Below are positions 17,914-26,669 of a stretch of DNA of 47,793 bases, piece after piece (the stretch's first letter is position 1; the number at the start of each line of letters is the position of its first letter). Made by a program: the position numbers and the translations under genes. The stretch is from Krumholzibacterium sp965370495 (GTDB taxonomy: Bacteria; Krumholzibacteriota; Krumholzibacteriia; Krumholzibacteriales; Krumholzibacteriaceae). Location: assembly GCA_965370495.1 (NCBI GenBank), contig CBDUUV010000004.1:1-47793 (forward strand), given 5' to 3'. Below the pieces are notes generated by a model, which was not told where the DNA came from, ran no database searches, and saw only the letters and a list, made by a program, of their open reading frames with translations.

Positions 17914-19848
17914 TTACGGAACAAAGTATATCAATTTAATATAGAAATTTATTGTACGCGAATCACTCCTGGCATAGTTCGACGGATAACGTCTCGACGT
18001 ACACCATGATCCCAGAGAAGTCATCTCGCACGGATCATCCGGATCAAACGAGGGGCTCACGCAACGGATACCCTCATCAAACCAGTCCCCGCCCCGTATA
18101 TCCTTTCCATAAACAACAAGCACCTGATCACCCATCCAGCCGGGCTGTTGAGAGACGAAACTGGAATCAGGCCACATGTACGAATAGGTCGAGTCAGCTG
18201 GTACAACAAGCTTGAAAATACATTCCTGTTCCATTTCGTTAACCGGGAAATCAGAGATCCATTCTTCCTCTTTCCTGTAATAATAATCTTCTTCCGTTTC
18301 TATCGAGAACATCCAGGATCTTATGCCGGAATCGGGGGGATCCCTCCTGTCATCGTGCCCGCTGGCCTTGATGAGAAACCTGTAAAAATACGTGATCAGA
18401 CCCGTCTCGGGGTTGGGTGAAACACTGTAAGCATTACATGTATCACCCATGGCCAGCATTGGAGTAGCGATGTTGATATAAAGTGTGTCCGAAGTAATCG
18501 GGATAAAATTTTCTGAAAACGGCGGACTGTAGATTCCCAACTCTGCCTGATCGATATTCGGCGAATAATTACCATAGAACCTGACAGTATCCGGCGTACC
18601 ATCAGACCTGTACTGTTCATCAAAGGCTCGCGCAGCAAAAATATACTCATTACTACCAACACGCATCGTGACAGAATCTTCGTCGGCGTAACAGTTTGTA
18701 TCCTCAGCTTTCTTAGTCGGGTACCATGGTGTAGAATAATTGGAACTACTACCATCGAAAGCCCGTCCCCACCTTTCGAACATGTACTGGAACCTGATCG
18801 GCAAGGGTGGATCGTATTCAAGAATATCTTTCGTATCATCCCATCCCATGTAGTGTAACCTGAGCCGGGAATTGTAGGGAAGCGTATCGATGGCGCCATC
18901 AGAGAATTCTATAGTTCTTATTGCAGTATCTCCGCTTTGCATTGTAAAATAGTTATCTCCATACAGTATTCTCGTGTCAGGATCGTGGTTTATGACGATC
19001 TGGCAGACTCCCTCACCGGTTAAAATGTTTGCTTTCGACACGCTGCCCGCATCATCCCTTGCCAGTACTTTCAAATATAAATCACCGCTTGGCAGAAATT
19101 CCTGCACATCATTATTAATCGACACTGTCAGTGTCTCCGGGGGTGGAATTTTCCACTCGGGTACGCCATCGTTATTCTCGTCTGGATAGACCTTTCCCCC
19201 GTATATCCATCTGTAACCGGTGATATGATCATTACAAGTTTCGGCCCAGAACCTGATATGAACCGGCTGAAACATACTGATAGTGTCCAGGAGGCTCGAC
19301 TCATACGTTGTCCAGTCGATGCCGTCATGACTTGTCCAGAATTTCGTCACAGGAACACAATCAACCTTTGCAAAGAACTGTATCCTCGCCGGAGTCTGGT
19401 CCATCCTGCCCATATCATCGAGCGCAACAATATGAAAAGCCTGCCTGTTCAGCAGCGCCCCCGTGTTATCATCATATCCTTTGAATGTAATGATCGTATC
19501 TGTTGCCATTGTAAAATGTCCACGGACATAATCAGATGCCCTTGCCTCAGGATTCCAGTCGAGCAACTCCATCTCGGACTCAAGATACGGTTTCAATGTT
19601 CTCAATGTATCAGATCGGAACCACATGTACCTTGTTACAACCCCATCTTTATCCTCTCCATGCCAGTACAGATGCACAAGGTAATCAGCATTTGTCGTTT
19701 CCGGAGGGGCGACCGTAAGAAAAGTCTCAGGCGCTCTGTTTCTGTCAACAAGAATCCCTTCTTCCCGGCAGGCAGGCAAAACCATTGCCAGAGTTACAAT
19801 GAATAACAATACAACCCCTGAAGTATTACGTGAGTCTAAGCGTCTCAT
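17914..19848 (-). CDS. Large lipoprotein related to its downstream neighbour
   Basis: A 644-residue protein read from the ATG at 19848 (AGAAGG 6 nt upstream), giving a type II signal peptide (GVVLLFIVTLAMVLPAC). A longer frame to 19935 would run into the promoter. The N-terminal module VHLYWHGEDKDGVVTRYMW parallels IHFYWSGWDPDGEISHFEF of the next gene. Further modules (RLRLHYMGWDDTKDILEY, IKASGHDDRRDPPDSGI) suggest several Ig-like domains. It is the first gene of a three-gene operon with a strong promoter about 60 nt upstream. No enzymatic motif is visible; a surface structural or binding role is the best guess. Confidence 0.75.
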   Translation of the reverse strand: MRRLDSRNTSGVVLLFIVTLAMVLPACREEGILVDRNRAPETFLTVAPPETTNADYLVHLYWHGEDKDGVVTRYMWFRSDTLRTLKPYLESEMELLDWNPEARASDYVRGHFTMATDTIITFKGYDDNTGALLNRQAFHIVALDDMGRMDQTPARIQFFAKVDCVPVTKFWTSHDGIDWTTYESSLLDTISMFQPVHIRFWAETCNDHITGYRWIYGGKVYPDENNDGVPEWKIPPPETLTVSINNDVQEFLPSGDLYLKVLARDDAGSVSKANILTGEGVCQIVINHDPDTRILYGDNYFTMQSGDTAIRTIEFSDGAIDTLPYNSRLRLHYMGWDDTKDILEYDPPLPIRFQYMFERWGRAFDGSSSNYSTPWYPTKKAEDTNCYADEDSVTMRVGSNEYIFAARAFDEQYRSDGTPDTVRFYGNYSPNIDQAELGIYSPPFSENFIPITSDTLYINIATPMLAMGDTCNAYSVSPNPETGLITYFYRFLIKASGHDDRRDPPDSGIRSWMFSIETEEDYYYRKEEEWISDFPVNEMEQECIFKLVVPADSTYSYMWPDSSFVSQQPGWMGDQVLVVYGKDIRGGDWFDEGIRCVSPSFDPDDPCEMTSLGSWCTSRRYPSNYARSDSRTINFYIKLIYFVP

Positions 19849-19905
19849 ATCCACCCTTCTCTTCTGTATATTTCCAAACGGATATAATACCTCCAATCTA
19901 TATGT

Positions 19906-19935
19906 AATATATGTATTTGAAATTTTATATGTCAA
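19906..19935 (-). promoter_or_regulatory. Sigma-70 promoter of the lipoprotein operon
   Basis: TTGACA (19930-19935) and TATATT (19906-19911) are 18 bp apart, a near-consensus match. It lies about 60 nt before the start codon and downstream of the terminator at 20023-20050, so the operon is independently transcribed. Confidence 0.65.
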
Positions 19936-20022
19936 TGAAATTCGGCAGATTCAAGGTCTGCTGTATGGAAAAGTTTCTCAATCAAGCAGGAATTTCGCCG
20001 TGCTGAATACCCTGAATCAAAC

Positions 20023-20050
20023 GGGGCCGGGGATCAAATTCCCCGGCCCC
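20023..20050 (-). terminator. Strong hairpin terminator
   Basis: A perfect 11-bp GC-rich stem (GGGGCCGGGGA pairing with TCCCCGGCCCC) encloses a 6-nt loop, 32 nt after the stop of the 1036-residue protein. The minus-strand tail is only GTTTG, so termination may rely on the stem strength. Confidence 0.7.
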
Positions 20051-20081
20051 TTAAAATGATCCTGTTCCAGAGATAAACCAG

Positions 20082-23000
20082 TTACCTCAGGAGAATCATT
20101 TTCTTTGTGCTCTCGTAATCACCGGCGTTCAGCTTGTAGAAGTAAACGCCACTGGCAACACTGGAACCAAGATCGTTGGTTCCGTTCCAGCTTTTCGAAT
20201 GATTACCAGCTTCCCAAACCTCGTTGGTGAGGGTTCTCACCAGCTGTCCGGCGACGTTGTAGATCTTAAGGCTGACATGGCCCTTGACAGGCATGTCAAA
20301 CTTGATCGTCGTCGACGGGTTAAACGGATTGGGATAGTTCTGAGCAAGCGTGTACACTGCAGGTACATCAGCGTCGGTAACATCTTCATCAACATCGTTC
20401 TCGAAGAACTGCCAGGTCTTCTTGACCATTTCGTTCCTCGCCAGAGTACCATTATTACCGTTGCGGATATACATGAAGCTGTGTCCAACCCATGATGTAC
20501 GCATCGGATAATCGCCGGCATTCAGCTGATTGGTCGAAATACCGATGTAATACGATAGTGAGTTGAAAGTAGGCAGCTGAAGACTATATACGCCTGGTCC
20601 CGTCGTCTCGAGTACATCAAAACTGTTGATGATCGGACATCCAGCAAACGCATAATAGCTTAGGCCAGAATAGATGCCAATTCCTGTCACCAGCGGAGTT
20701 ACCACACCGCCGGCCACACGGCCACCGGTAAGATTATAGTAACTATCGCTGACAACCGAAACTCCACAGATCGTAGCCCTCAGCATAAGGGCTGACGGAC
20801 CGGCTGTAAGCGCGGCAAGATCGCTCGCGACTTCGTCACCGAGGACCCAGAGACCGACTTTGTGCTCTGTATACATCAACCAGTCGACCAGCAGCTGCGC
20901 ATCGTTGCCCTTATCACTGTGTTGAGTACCTTCACATATCGTTCCGGAGTTCAGGTTACCTGAATCCCAGATGACCTTGTGGTATGGGGCCATATGCTGA
21001 TACGTCGCACGACTTCCCGGTCCATTACTCACCAGCGAAGACGGGCTGTTGACATCATAGCGATCCGGCATTACGTCGCCAGGAATGACTGCCGCAAAGG
21101 CAGGATCGAAGTATGTCTGTACCGTACCGTCAAAGGTTCCACGGCCATGGTAGTCATCCACATACAGCATATCGCTGTTCAGCGTCGGCAGGCACAGGAA
21201 CTCAAACATACGTCCACCAGTCATGGCTTCTGACGGCAGTGTCGATGACTGAGCCGAGAGATCAACCGCTCTGAAGTAGTACTCGACCAGATAACCTCTC
21301 GAAAAGAGAGAGTCATTGAAGTCGACCATGTACTTGTCGTCGATATCGTTAGAAGTACCCGAGCCGTAACCGGACCTGGCGTTCGGGCAATGCATGATCG
21401 TCCATTGAACACCGTCATCAGCTACATACCTGGCCTGCTGATCCGCATCCGCACCGAGCATCTGCGTACCAAACAGCTGAAGAGTCTTGAAAGGAGCAGG
21501 ACCAATATAGGTCGCCTTGACGTGGCAGTATACCTCTTCATCCACAGGGCCGTTCCCATACTGGTCTATCAGATTGAGGCCCCCCGCAAGAGGAGAAGTA
21601 CAGTCGAAAACCGACCAATCGTACGGGTCAATGGGAAGAGTAATGTCATCTTCCGAGTCATTGGCAGCATCTGCCCTGACATAACTCTCTATATCCATAC
21701 CGCCAGGAAAGTTGTCCTGGAAAATGTCCAGAGAACGGTAGCTCCACTGCGGCCCCACGGTCGCATAGCGGTAGACACGTACATTGTCGATCCACGGTGA
21801 AGGCGTATGGGCCGCACAGTCACCATACTGAATAAACCATGCGTCACACATATCGGAAACACCGATCTGTACCTGGATATTGTCCGTTCCTACAAGGTCA
21901 CTGATATCCTGACCTGTCTGGATGTAATCCTTGTCTCCACCATAGTAGACATAGTTACGATCCCTCCACTGTCCGGGACATCCACTCACAAGTGAACGTA
22001 CTCCCCAGGTGTAGAACACCAGGTTGGGCAGAGGTATGTCACGATATACGGTGAACCTGTAGACACAACCACCCAAGCCGGGAAGGACTGCAGGCGGAAT
22101 CGGCAGATCCTGGTTCTCGTCACATGCAGACGAGTACATACCGAAATCGATCTCAGGCGATACAAGAGACTCATTCTGACAGGGAGCCGATGTATTACCG
22201 GGACCCGTACAGAAAGGTGTATCAAAGAGATTGGGATAATCAGCACTCGGGTATGACGAACCCTGGAAGAAGATCACCTGTGTAGCAAGGTTGTCAGCAC
22301 AGGGATCCATGTCAACCAGGCCGTTGTAAAGCCCGACGAAGGCACCAAAAGCAGTCTCGCCCTTGCCGTACCAGAAGTTGTCGTCCGAATGCGTCTGGTC
22401 AAGCGGTTCGTCTTCCCAGTTTTCATAGTTGATCAGACCGGTAAAATCGGAAACGTTGATCTCGTCGATGATACAGGCACCATCAGTATTCCAGAGACCA
22501 TCCTGATCCGACCAGGCTCCATCAGAGATGAAGTGGAAACGAAGCTTTGTTGCTATCTTAGTCGGAAGAATAGTATGGATAGCAACAGTGTCTTGGACAC
22601 CGTCATACGCAGCCAACTCTATCCAGTTGCCATCACCAACATCGTACTCGACGTAGGTGTAGTCATAGTCAGGTTCTGAATCGATCAGAGCATGGTACGT
22701 AAATGTTACAAGACCATCGATGGCAAAACTATTGGTTGTAAGAATCTGGTTCCAGCTGTTGCCGTATCCCGGCGCATCCGACCATGAACAGAGATACCAG
22801 AATGGGGCAGCTTCTCTTCCATCATTAGCTGCTCTGGTTCCGCACCACATCGACTTTGTGTCGTCTGCCGGAAACAACCCACCATAGCTGCCGCCTCCAA
22901 GGCCAGCAAAGTCATCTACATGAAAGAAAACTTCAATCTGAGCAGTGTTGTCCAGTGTTGTCCACCCCTGCCATTGCATCTGCTCGAAATCGTACCAGAC

Positions 23001-23192
23001 GAGACAGAAGGTGTCAACAGCTGCCGATGTCATGAGGGCACGAGCTCCCTGATCAAGGTCTACAAGGTTCTCATCGTCATGCATTGCTCTCATGATTCGC
23101 TTGCCAGTCTTGTCGATATCACGCGCCGACACGCTACCAACCAGCATGGCAAGGAGGCAAATGCCCAGTAGAATTACTAAGGCTTTCCTCAT
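20082..23192 (-). CDS. Large secreted cysteine-containing protein with sorting domain
   Basis: A 1036-residue protein starting at the ATG at 23192 (G-rich ribosome site 9 nt upstream). It has a signal peptide (ALVILLGICLLAMLVGSVSA). The body contains galactose-binding/jellyroll-like segments (FCLVWYDFEQMQWQGW and INYENWEDEPLDQTHSDDNF) of the kind found in FCB extracellular proteins. There are about 19 cysteines, unusually many for a bacterial protein, which suggests disulfides. The end is a textbook sorting domain: YTLAQNYPNPFNPSTTIKFD, then LKIYNVAGQLVRTL, then VASGVYFYKLNAG, ending KKMILLR. It is monocistronic, with a long structured leader and a strong terminator, which suggests high and regulated expression. 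Activity is unknown. Confidence 0.85.
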   Translation of the reverse strand: MRKALVILLGICLLAMLVGSVSARDIDKTGKRIMRAMHDDENLVDLDQGARALMTSAAVDTFCLVWYDFEQMQWQGWTTLDNTAQIEVFFHVDDFAGLGGGSYGGLFPADDTKSMWCGTRAANDGREAAPFWYLCSWSDAPGYGNSWNQILTTNSFAIDGLVTFTYHALIDSEPDYDYTYVEYDVGDGNWIELAAYDGVQDTVAIHTILPTKIATKLRFHFISDGAWSDQDGLWNTDGACIIDEINVSDFTGLINYENWEDEPLDQTHSDDNFWYGKGETAFGAFVGLYNGLVDMDPCADNLATQVIFFQGSSYPSADYPNLFDTPFCTGPGNTSAPCQNESLVSPEIDFGMYSSACDENQDLPIPPAVLPGLGGCVYRFTVYRDIPLPNLVFYTWGVRSLVSGCPGQWRDRNYVYYGGDKDYIQTGQDISDLVGTDNIQVQIGVSDMCDAWFIQYGDCAAHTPSPWIDNVRVYRYATVGPQWSYRSLDIFQDNFPGGMDIESYVRADAANDSEDDITLPIDPYDWSVFDCTSPLAGGLNLIDQYGNGPVDEEVYCHVKATYIGPAPFKTLQLFGTQMLGADADQQARYVADDGVQWTIMHCPNARSGYGSGTSNDIDDKYMVDFNDSLFSRGYLVEYYFRAVDLSAQSSTLPSEAMTGGRMFEFLCLPTLNSDMLYVDDYHGRGTFDGTVQTYFDPAFAAVIPGDVMPDRYDVNSPSSLVSNGPGSRATYQHMAPYHKVIWDSGNLNSGTICEGTQHSDKGNDAQLLVDWLMYTEHKVGLWVLGDEVASDLAALTAGPSALMLRATICGVSVVSDSYYNLTGGRVAGGVVTPLVTGIGIYSGLSYYAFAGCPIINSFDVLETTGPGVYSLQLPTFNSLSYYIGISTNQLNAGDYPMRTSWVGHSFMYIRNGNNGTLARNEMVKKTWQFFENDVDEDVTDADVPAVYTLAQNYPNPFNPSTTIKFDMPVKGHVSLKIYNVAGQLVRTLTNEVWEAGNHSKSWNGTNDLGSSVASGVYFYKLNAGDYESTKKMILLR

Positions 23193-23446
23193 TATCTTAT
23201 TCCCCCCAGCGTTAAGAGAATAGAATCGTTCATTTATATCCCGGAGTAAATACACCAACCAGAATCGCTCAGCTTCCGAACTTTAAACACCTCCTGATGT
23301 AAGCTCAGAACCACAAACAGGGCCCTCCCGTTGAATTCCATCATTGTGTCGAGCAAGTCTGGCACCCCAACGGTGGTCGGCGTGGGTTTTTACCCTGTTG
23401 CGGACTAGGCTATTCTGTTGGTCATGTATCCTTTCCTCCGCGATTG
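23193..23446 (-). promoter_or_regulatory. Long structured mRNA leader, possible cis-regulator
   Basis: The transcript from the promoter at 23452-23481 would carry about 250 noncoding bases before the ATG at 23192. A long-range stem AACAGGG/CCCTGTT (23393-23399 with 23316-23322) encloses a second stem CCGTTG/CAACGG (23368-23373 with 23328-23333). Each competes with a local hairpin: GGGT/ACCC at 23384-23395 and CACC/GGTG at 23363-23375. Such mutually exclusive pairing is what a switch or attenuator would need. The motif does not match any riboswitch I know. The upstream remainder of the gap (23482-23606) shows nothing. Confidence 0.45.
23405..23425 (-). CDS. Possible six-residue leader peptide
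   Basis: ATG at 23425 starts MTNRIA followed by TAG. It has a good GGAGG ribosome site (23435-23439) 9 nt upstream and lies just before the competing hairpins. Its size and place resemble translated leaders of attenuated genes, but the codons show no amino-acid bias that names a signal. It may be chance. Confidence 0.3.
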   Translation of the reverse strand: MTNRIA

Positions 23447-23451
23447 AAGAC

Positions 23452-23481
23452 AGTATAGCATGGAAATGCCTTATCTGTCAA
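23452..23481 (-). promoter_or_regulatory. Strong sigma-70 promoter of the 1036-residue protein gene
   Basis: A perfect TTGACA (23476-23481) and TATACT (23452-23457) are 18 bp apart, with the extended -10 TG at the right place (TGCTATACT). Transcription would start near 23446. Confidence 0.7.
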
Positions 23482-23606
23482 CAATCTATTTCATTTTTCA
23501 GATTCATATGGGAACAGGAACAGACGAGGTGCCCCCCCTGCTGTTGCAGAGAGACTTCTTTGCATCAATTGGAAAGGAATACGTGAAAAGTCTTCCGGGC
23601 TTCCTT

Positions 23607-25769
23607 CTATTCCCCGGCTATCATGGAGTAATTACAGAAAAACCCGAATACCCTGTGCAGCGCATGGAGAAACAATATCCTGTTCTCCCTGAGAGCCGTA
23701 TCCTCACAATTAACCATAACATCATCAAAATAGTCGTTTATGACCGGGACAAGCCCCTCCAGAATGCCAAAACTGTCACCAGCGGTCTCATTCTCATCAG
23801 GCATTGACAGTTTCTTCGCGGCTTCACAGACAGCTTCATAAAGGAGCCGTTCCGCATTTTCCCGAAAAAGGGAATCTGAAAATCCCAGTTCCTTCCCGTC
23901 AGCTTCAGCCAGGGCTCCAAGGGCCTTGATACCAGACTCTGTTGTTACTTTCCCCTTCATGGTTTTCGGCAGTATGTTGGTGATCCTCTTCATCGCCAGA
24001 ACAAAATCACCCAGGCACCCAGCCTCTCTCATCCCTTGAAGTTTCGCGACCATCTCCAGCGCTTTCATCGGAACTTTCCATGGTGAACCAAGAATCGAGG
24101 AAATAAGGTCGTGATCGAATCCCCCGGCTTTGAGAATCGAAAAAAACCTCTGTTCAAAAAGATCGGTAATGCGCTCTGCCTGTTTTCGCATATCGGTTTT
24201 TCCGGTGCCTGAATCATTCTCTGAAAAGAGGCTGATACTCTTTTCGATGGCGCTGCCGAGGTTGATCTGCAGCTTTTTCTCTATCAATATCCTGAGGATA
24301 CCCATGGCTCCACGCCGGAGACCATACGGGTCCTGCGATCCTGTCGGTTCGAGCCCCTGAATGAAACAACCGGTGATCGTGTCAAGCTTGTCAGCCAGGG
24401 AAAGAAGGATCCCTGTCTCCGTTTCCGGCAGCCTGTCGCCCGAGTACCTGGGAAAATAATGTTCATAGATCGCTTTCGCGACAACCTCACTTTCTCCTGA
24501 AACCCGCGCATACTCTCTGCCGATGTACCCTTGGAGCAGGGTAAATTCCTTCCCGTCCTTGACCATCTCACTCGCAAGGTCCGCTTTTGCAAGCTTTGCG
24601 GCCCGAGCGAGTTCTTTTTTTATCGATTTCTCGCCCGAAGGCAGATATTCCAGAAACCACTCCGAAAGAACGCTGATTCGCTCCGTTTTCTGACGCATGG
24701 TACCCAGGCCCTCGAGCCAGACGATTCCTTCAAGTTTTTCGGCCATCTCTTCAAGAGGCCTTGCAGTATCCTCCCTGAAATAGAATTCAGCATCCGCAAG
24801 CCTCGCCTGTAGCACTCTCTCATATCCTCTGACTATTTCCCTCGTATTACGTACGGCTCCATCGGCAAAGGCGATAAAATCCGGATTAAGTTTTCCAGTA
24901 CTGTCCTCTACGGAAAAATACCTCTGGTGACTCCTGAGAGCTGTGACTATGACCTCCCTGGGAAGTTTCAGAAAAGACCTGTCGAATTTTCCTGCCATTG
25001 CCACAGGCGACTCCACAAGGTTTGCAACCATATCGCACAGGCGCTCGTCCTCAACCAGGCTTCCTCCCGTCCCGGCCGCTTCTTTCCGGGCAAGCGAAGC
25101 GACCTTTTCCTTCCTTCTGTCGTGATCCAGAATAATTCCGTTCTTCCTGAGAACCAGGTAATAATCATCTATCCCTTTTACATCGGTAAATCCCTCGAAA
25201 AACGGCGAAAGCCTGGTAAACGTGGAAGAAGTCAGATTTCCTATCCTCAACTTCATTGATTTATCACCGTACAGCGACATTATCCATCGAACAGGTCTGG
25301 CAAACCTGAAGTCGCTGTCATCCCACTTCATCATTTTAGGAAATTTCAGGCCGCAAATGATTCCGGGAATCAGTTTGTCCAGGATGGCCCTGGTCGGCCT
25401 GCCCTTGATCCTCTTTACTACAGCAAGGTATTCTCCCCTGTCCGTATCAACCTTTGAAAGTTCCTCCACACCGACACCCTGACGTTTTGCAAATCCGTGT
25501 GCCGCCTTTGAGTAACCTCCTTCAGGAGTATACGCTACCGACACAGGAGGGCCTGTGACGGTTTCGACCGTCGTCCCCTGTTTATCCATCAACCCCTTCA
25601 CATGCAGAAGCAATCTGTTCGGTGTACCTGTCACATATACTGAATCAAAGGTTACCCTTTCTGTATTCAGCTCCTCTTTCAACGATTTTTCAAGCTGTCT
25701 GACGGCATCGTTGATATATCCACTTGGCAGGTTTTCACACCCTATTTCCAGTAAATAATCCTTTTTCAT
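23607..25769 (-). CDS. glyS: Glycyl-tRNA synthetase beta subunit
   Basis: Beta subunit of the heterotetrameric (alpha2beta2) bacterial glycyl-tRNA synthetase; it provides tRNA recognition while the alpha chain carries the active site. The 720 residues start MKKDYLLEIGCENLPSGYIN, matching the LLEIGTEELP-type family opening, and contain LRSHQRYFSVED and LADKLDTITGCFIQGLEPTGSQDPYGLRR in two conserved blocks (DKLDT and GSQDPYGLRR). The length is normal. The ATG follows the glyQ TAG directly (TAGATG), so the subunits are produced from one message. It is the last gene of the phoH-to-glyS operon. Confidence 0.95.
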   Translation of the reverse strand: MKKDYLLEIGCENLPSGYINDAVRQLEKSLKEELNTERVTFDSVYVTGTPNRLLLHVKGLMDKQGTTVETVTGPPVSVAYTPEGGYSKAAHGFAKRQGVGVEELSKVDTDRGEYLAVVKRIKGRPTRAILDKLIPGIICGLKFPKMMKWDDSDFRFARPVRWIMSLYGDKSMKLRIGNLTSSTFTRLSPFFEGFTDVKGIDDYYLVLRKNGIILDHDRRKEKVASLARKEAAGTGGSLVEDERLCDMVANLVESPVAMAGKFDRSFLKLPREVIVTALRSHQRYFSVEDSTGKLNPDFIAFADGAVRNTREIVRGYERVLQARLADAEFYFREDTARPLEEMAEKLEGIVWLEGLGTMRQKTERISVLSEWFLEYLPSGEKSIKKELARAAKLAKADLASEMVKDGKEFTLLQGYIGREYARVSGESEVVAKAIYEHYFPRYSGDRLPETETGILLSLADKLDTITGCFIQGLEPTGSQDPYGLRRGAMGILRILIEKKLQINLGSAIEKSISLFSENDSGTGKTDMRKQAERITDLFEQRFFSILKAGGFDHDLISSILGSPWKVPMKALEMVAKLQGMREAGCLGDFVLAMKRITNILPKTMKGKVTTESGIKALGALAEADGKELGFSDSLFRENAERLLYEAVCEAAKKLSMPDENETAGDSFGILEGLVPVINDYFDDVMVNCEDTALRENRILFLHALHRVFGFFCNYSMIAGE

Positions 25770-26669
25770 CTATTGTACCTCCCTGCACCCGGCTTCTCCC
25801 TTGAGCAAGGGGTATCCAAGTTTTTCGCGTTGTACTACGTACGATTCCGCGGTCTTTCGCGCGAGGTCTCTTATCCTGCCAATATAGCCTGTCCGTTCCG
25901 AAACGCTGATCGCTCCTCTTGCATCGAGGATATTGAATATATGCGAACATTTCAGGACATAATCATAAGCTGGAAGGACCAGCCCTCTTTCAAGCATCCT
26001 GAATGCTTCCTTCTGGAATTTCTCGAATATCCCGGAGTACAGGGGGACATCCGCTGCTTCAAAATGAAAGAAACTGAATTCCTTTTCGGATTGTCTGTAT
26101 AATTCTCCCCATTTTATTCCTCCACCCCACTCAATTTCCATTATGTCATCCACACTCTGGATATACATGCATATCCTCTCCAGGCCGTAGGTAACCTCGG
26201 CTGAGATGGGATCAAGCTCCAGCCCGCCAGCCTGTTGAAAATATGTGAATTGAGTTATCTCCATTCCATCGAGCCAGACTTCCCATCCGAGTCCCGAAGC
26301 CCCCAGCGTAGGGGATTCCCAGTCATCCTCGATAAGCCTTATATCATGCCTTGATGGATCAATCCCGATCGTTTCCAGACTTTTTATATAGAGGGAAAGC
26401 ACATTTTCCGGAGCGGGCTTGAGTATCACCTGGTACTGATTGAACTGCTGCACCCTGTTGGGATTCTCGCCATACCTGCCATCCTTGGGCCGTTTACTCG
26501 GCTCGATGTACGCAGCTTTCCATGGTTCCGGCCCCAGTACCCTGAGAAATGTACCGGGATTCATGGTACCTGCCCCAACCTCTGAATTATACGAGGTCAT
26601 TATCAGGCAACCCTGATCCTGCCAGAATCTATTGAGTGCAGCCACTACTTCCTGAAATGTCACCGTCAT
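25770..26669 (-). CDS. glyQ: Glycyl-tRNA synthetase alpha subunit
   Basis: Catalytic alpha subunit of the alpha2beta2 glycyl-tRNA synthetase. The 299 residues contain the family landmarks FWQDQGCLIMTSYNSEVGAG, GPEPWKAAYIEPSKRPKDGR, LIEDDWESPTLGASGLGWEV and TYFQQAGGLELDP, all in order, so the subunit looks complete. It overlaps recO by ATGA and has AAAGGAG four nt before its ATG, within the end of recO. Dimeric class II enzymes, used by many other bacteria, are single-chain, so this genome belongs to the alpha/beta users. Confidence 0.97.
   Translation of the reverse strand: MTVTFQEVVAALNRFWQDQGCLIMTSYNSEVGAGTMNPGTFLRVLGPEPWKAAYIEPSKRPKDGRYGENPNRVQQFNQYQVILKPAPENVLSLYIKSLETIGIDPSRHDIRLIEDDWESPTLGASGLGWEVWLDGMEITQFTYFQQAGGLELDPISAEVTYGLERICMYIQSVDDIMEIEWGGGIKWGELYRQSEKEFSFFHFEAADVPLYSGIFEKFQKEAFRMLERGLVLPAYDYVLKCSHIFNILDARGAISVSERTGYIGRIRDLARKTAESYVVQREKLGYPLLKGEAGCREVQ

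Noticed and set aside
23316..23399. Known riboswitch in the long leader
   Set aside because: Tested by eye against c-di-GMP, cobalamin, SAM, TPP, glycine and c-di-AMP motifs; none of the required conserved bases are present.
23344..23586. Open plus-strand frame upstream of the 1036-residue protein gene
   Set aside because: No ribosome site, low-complexity composition, and it covers the promoter and structured leader of the minus-strand gene.
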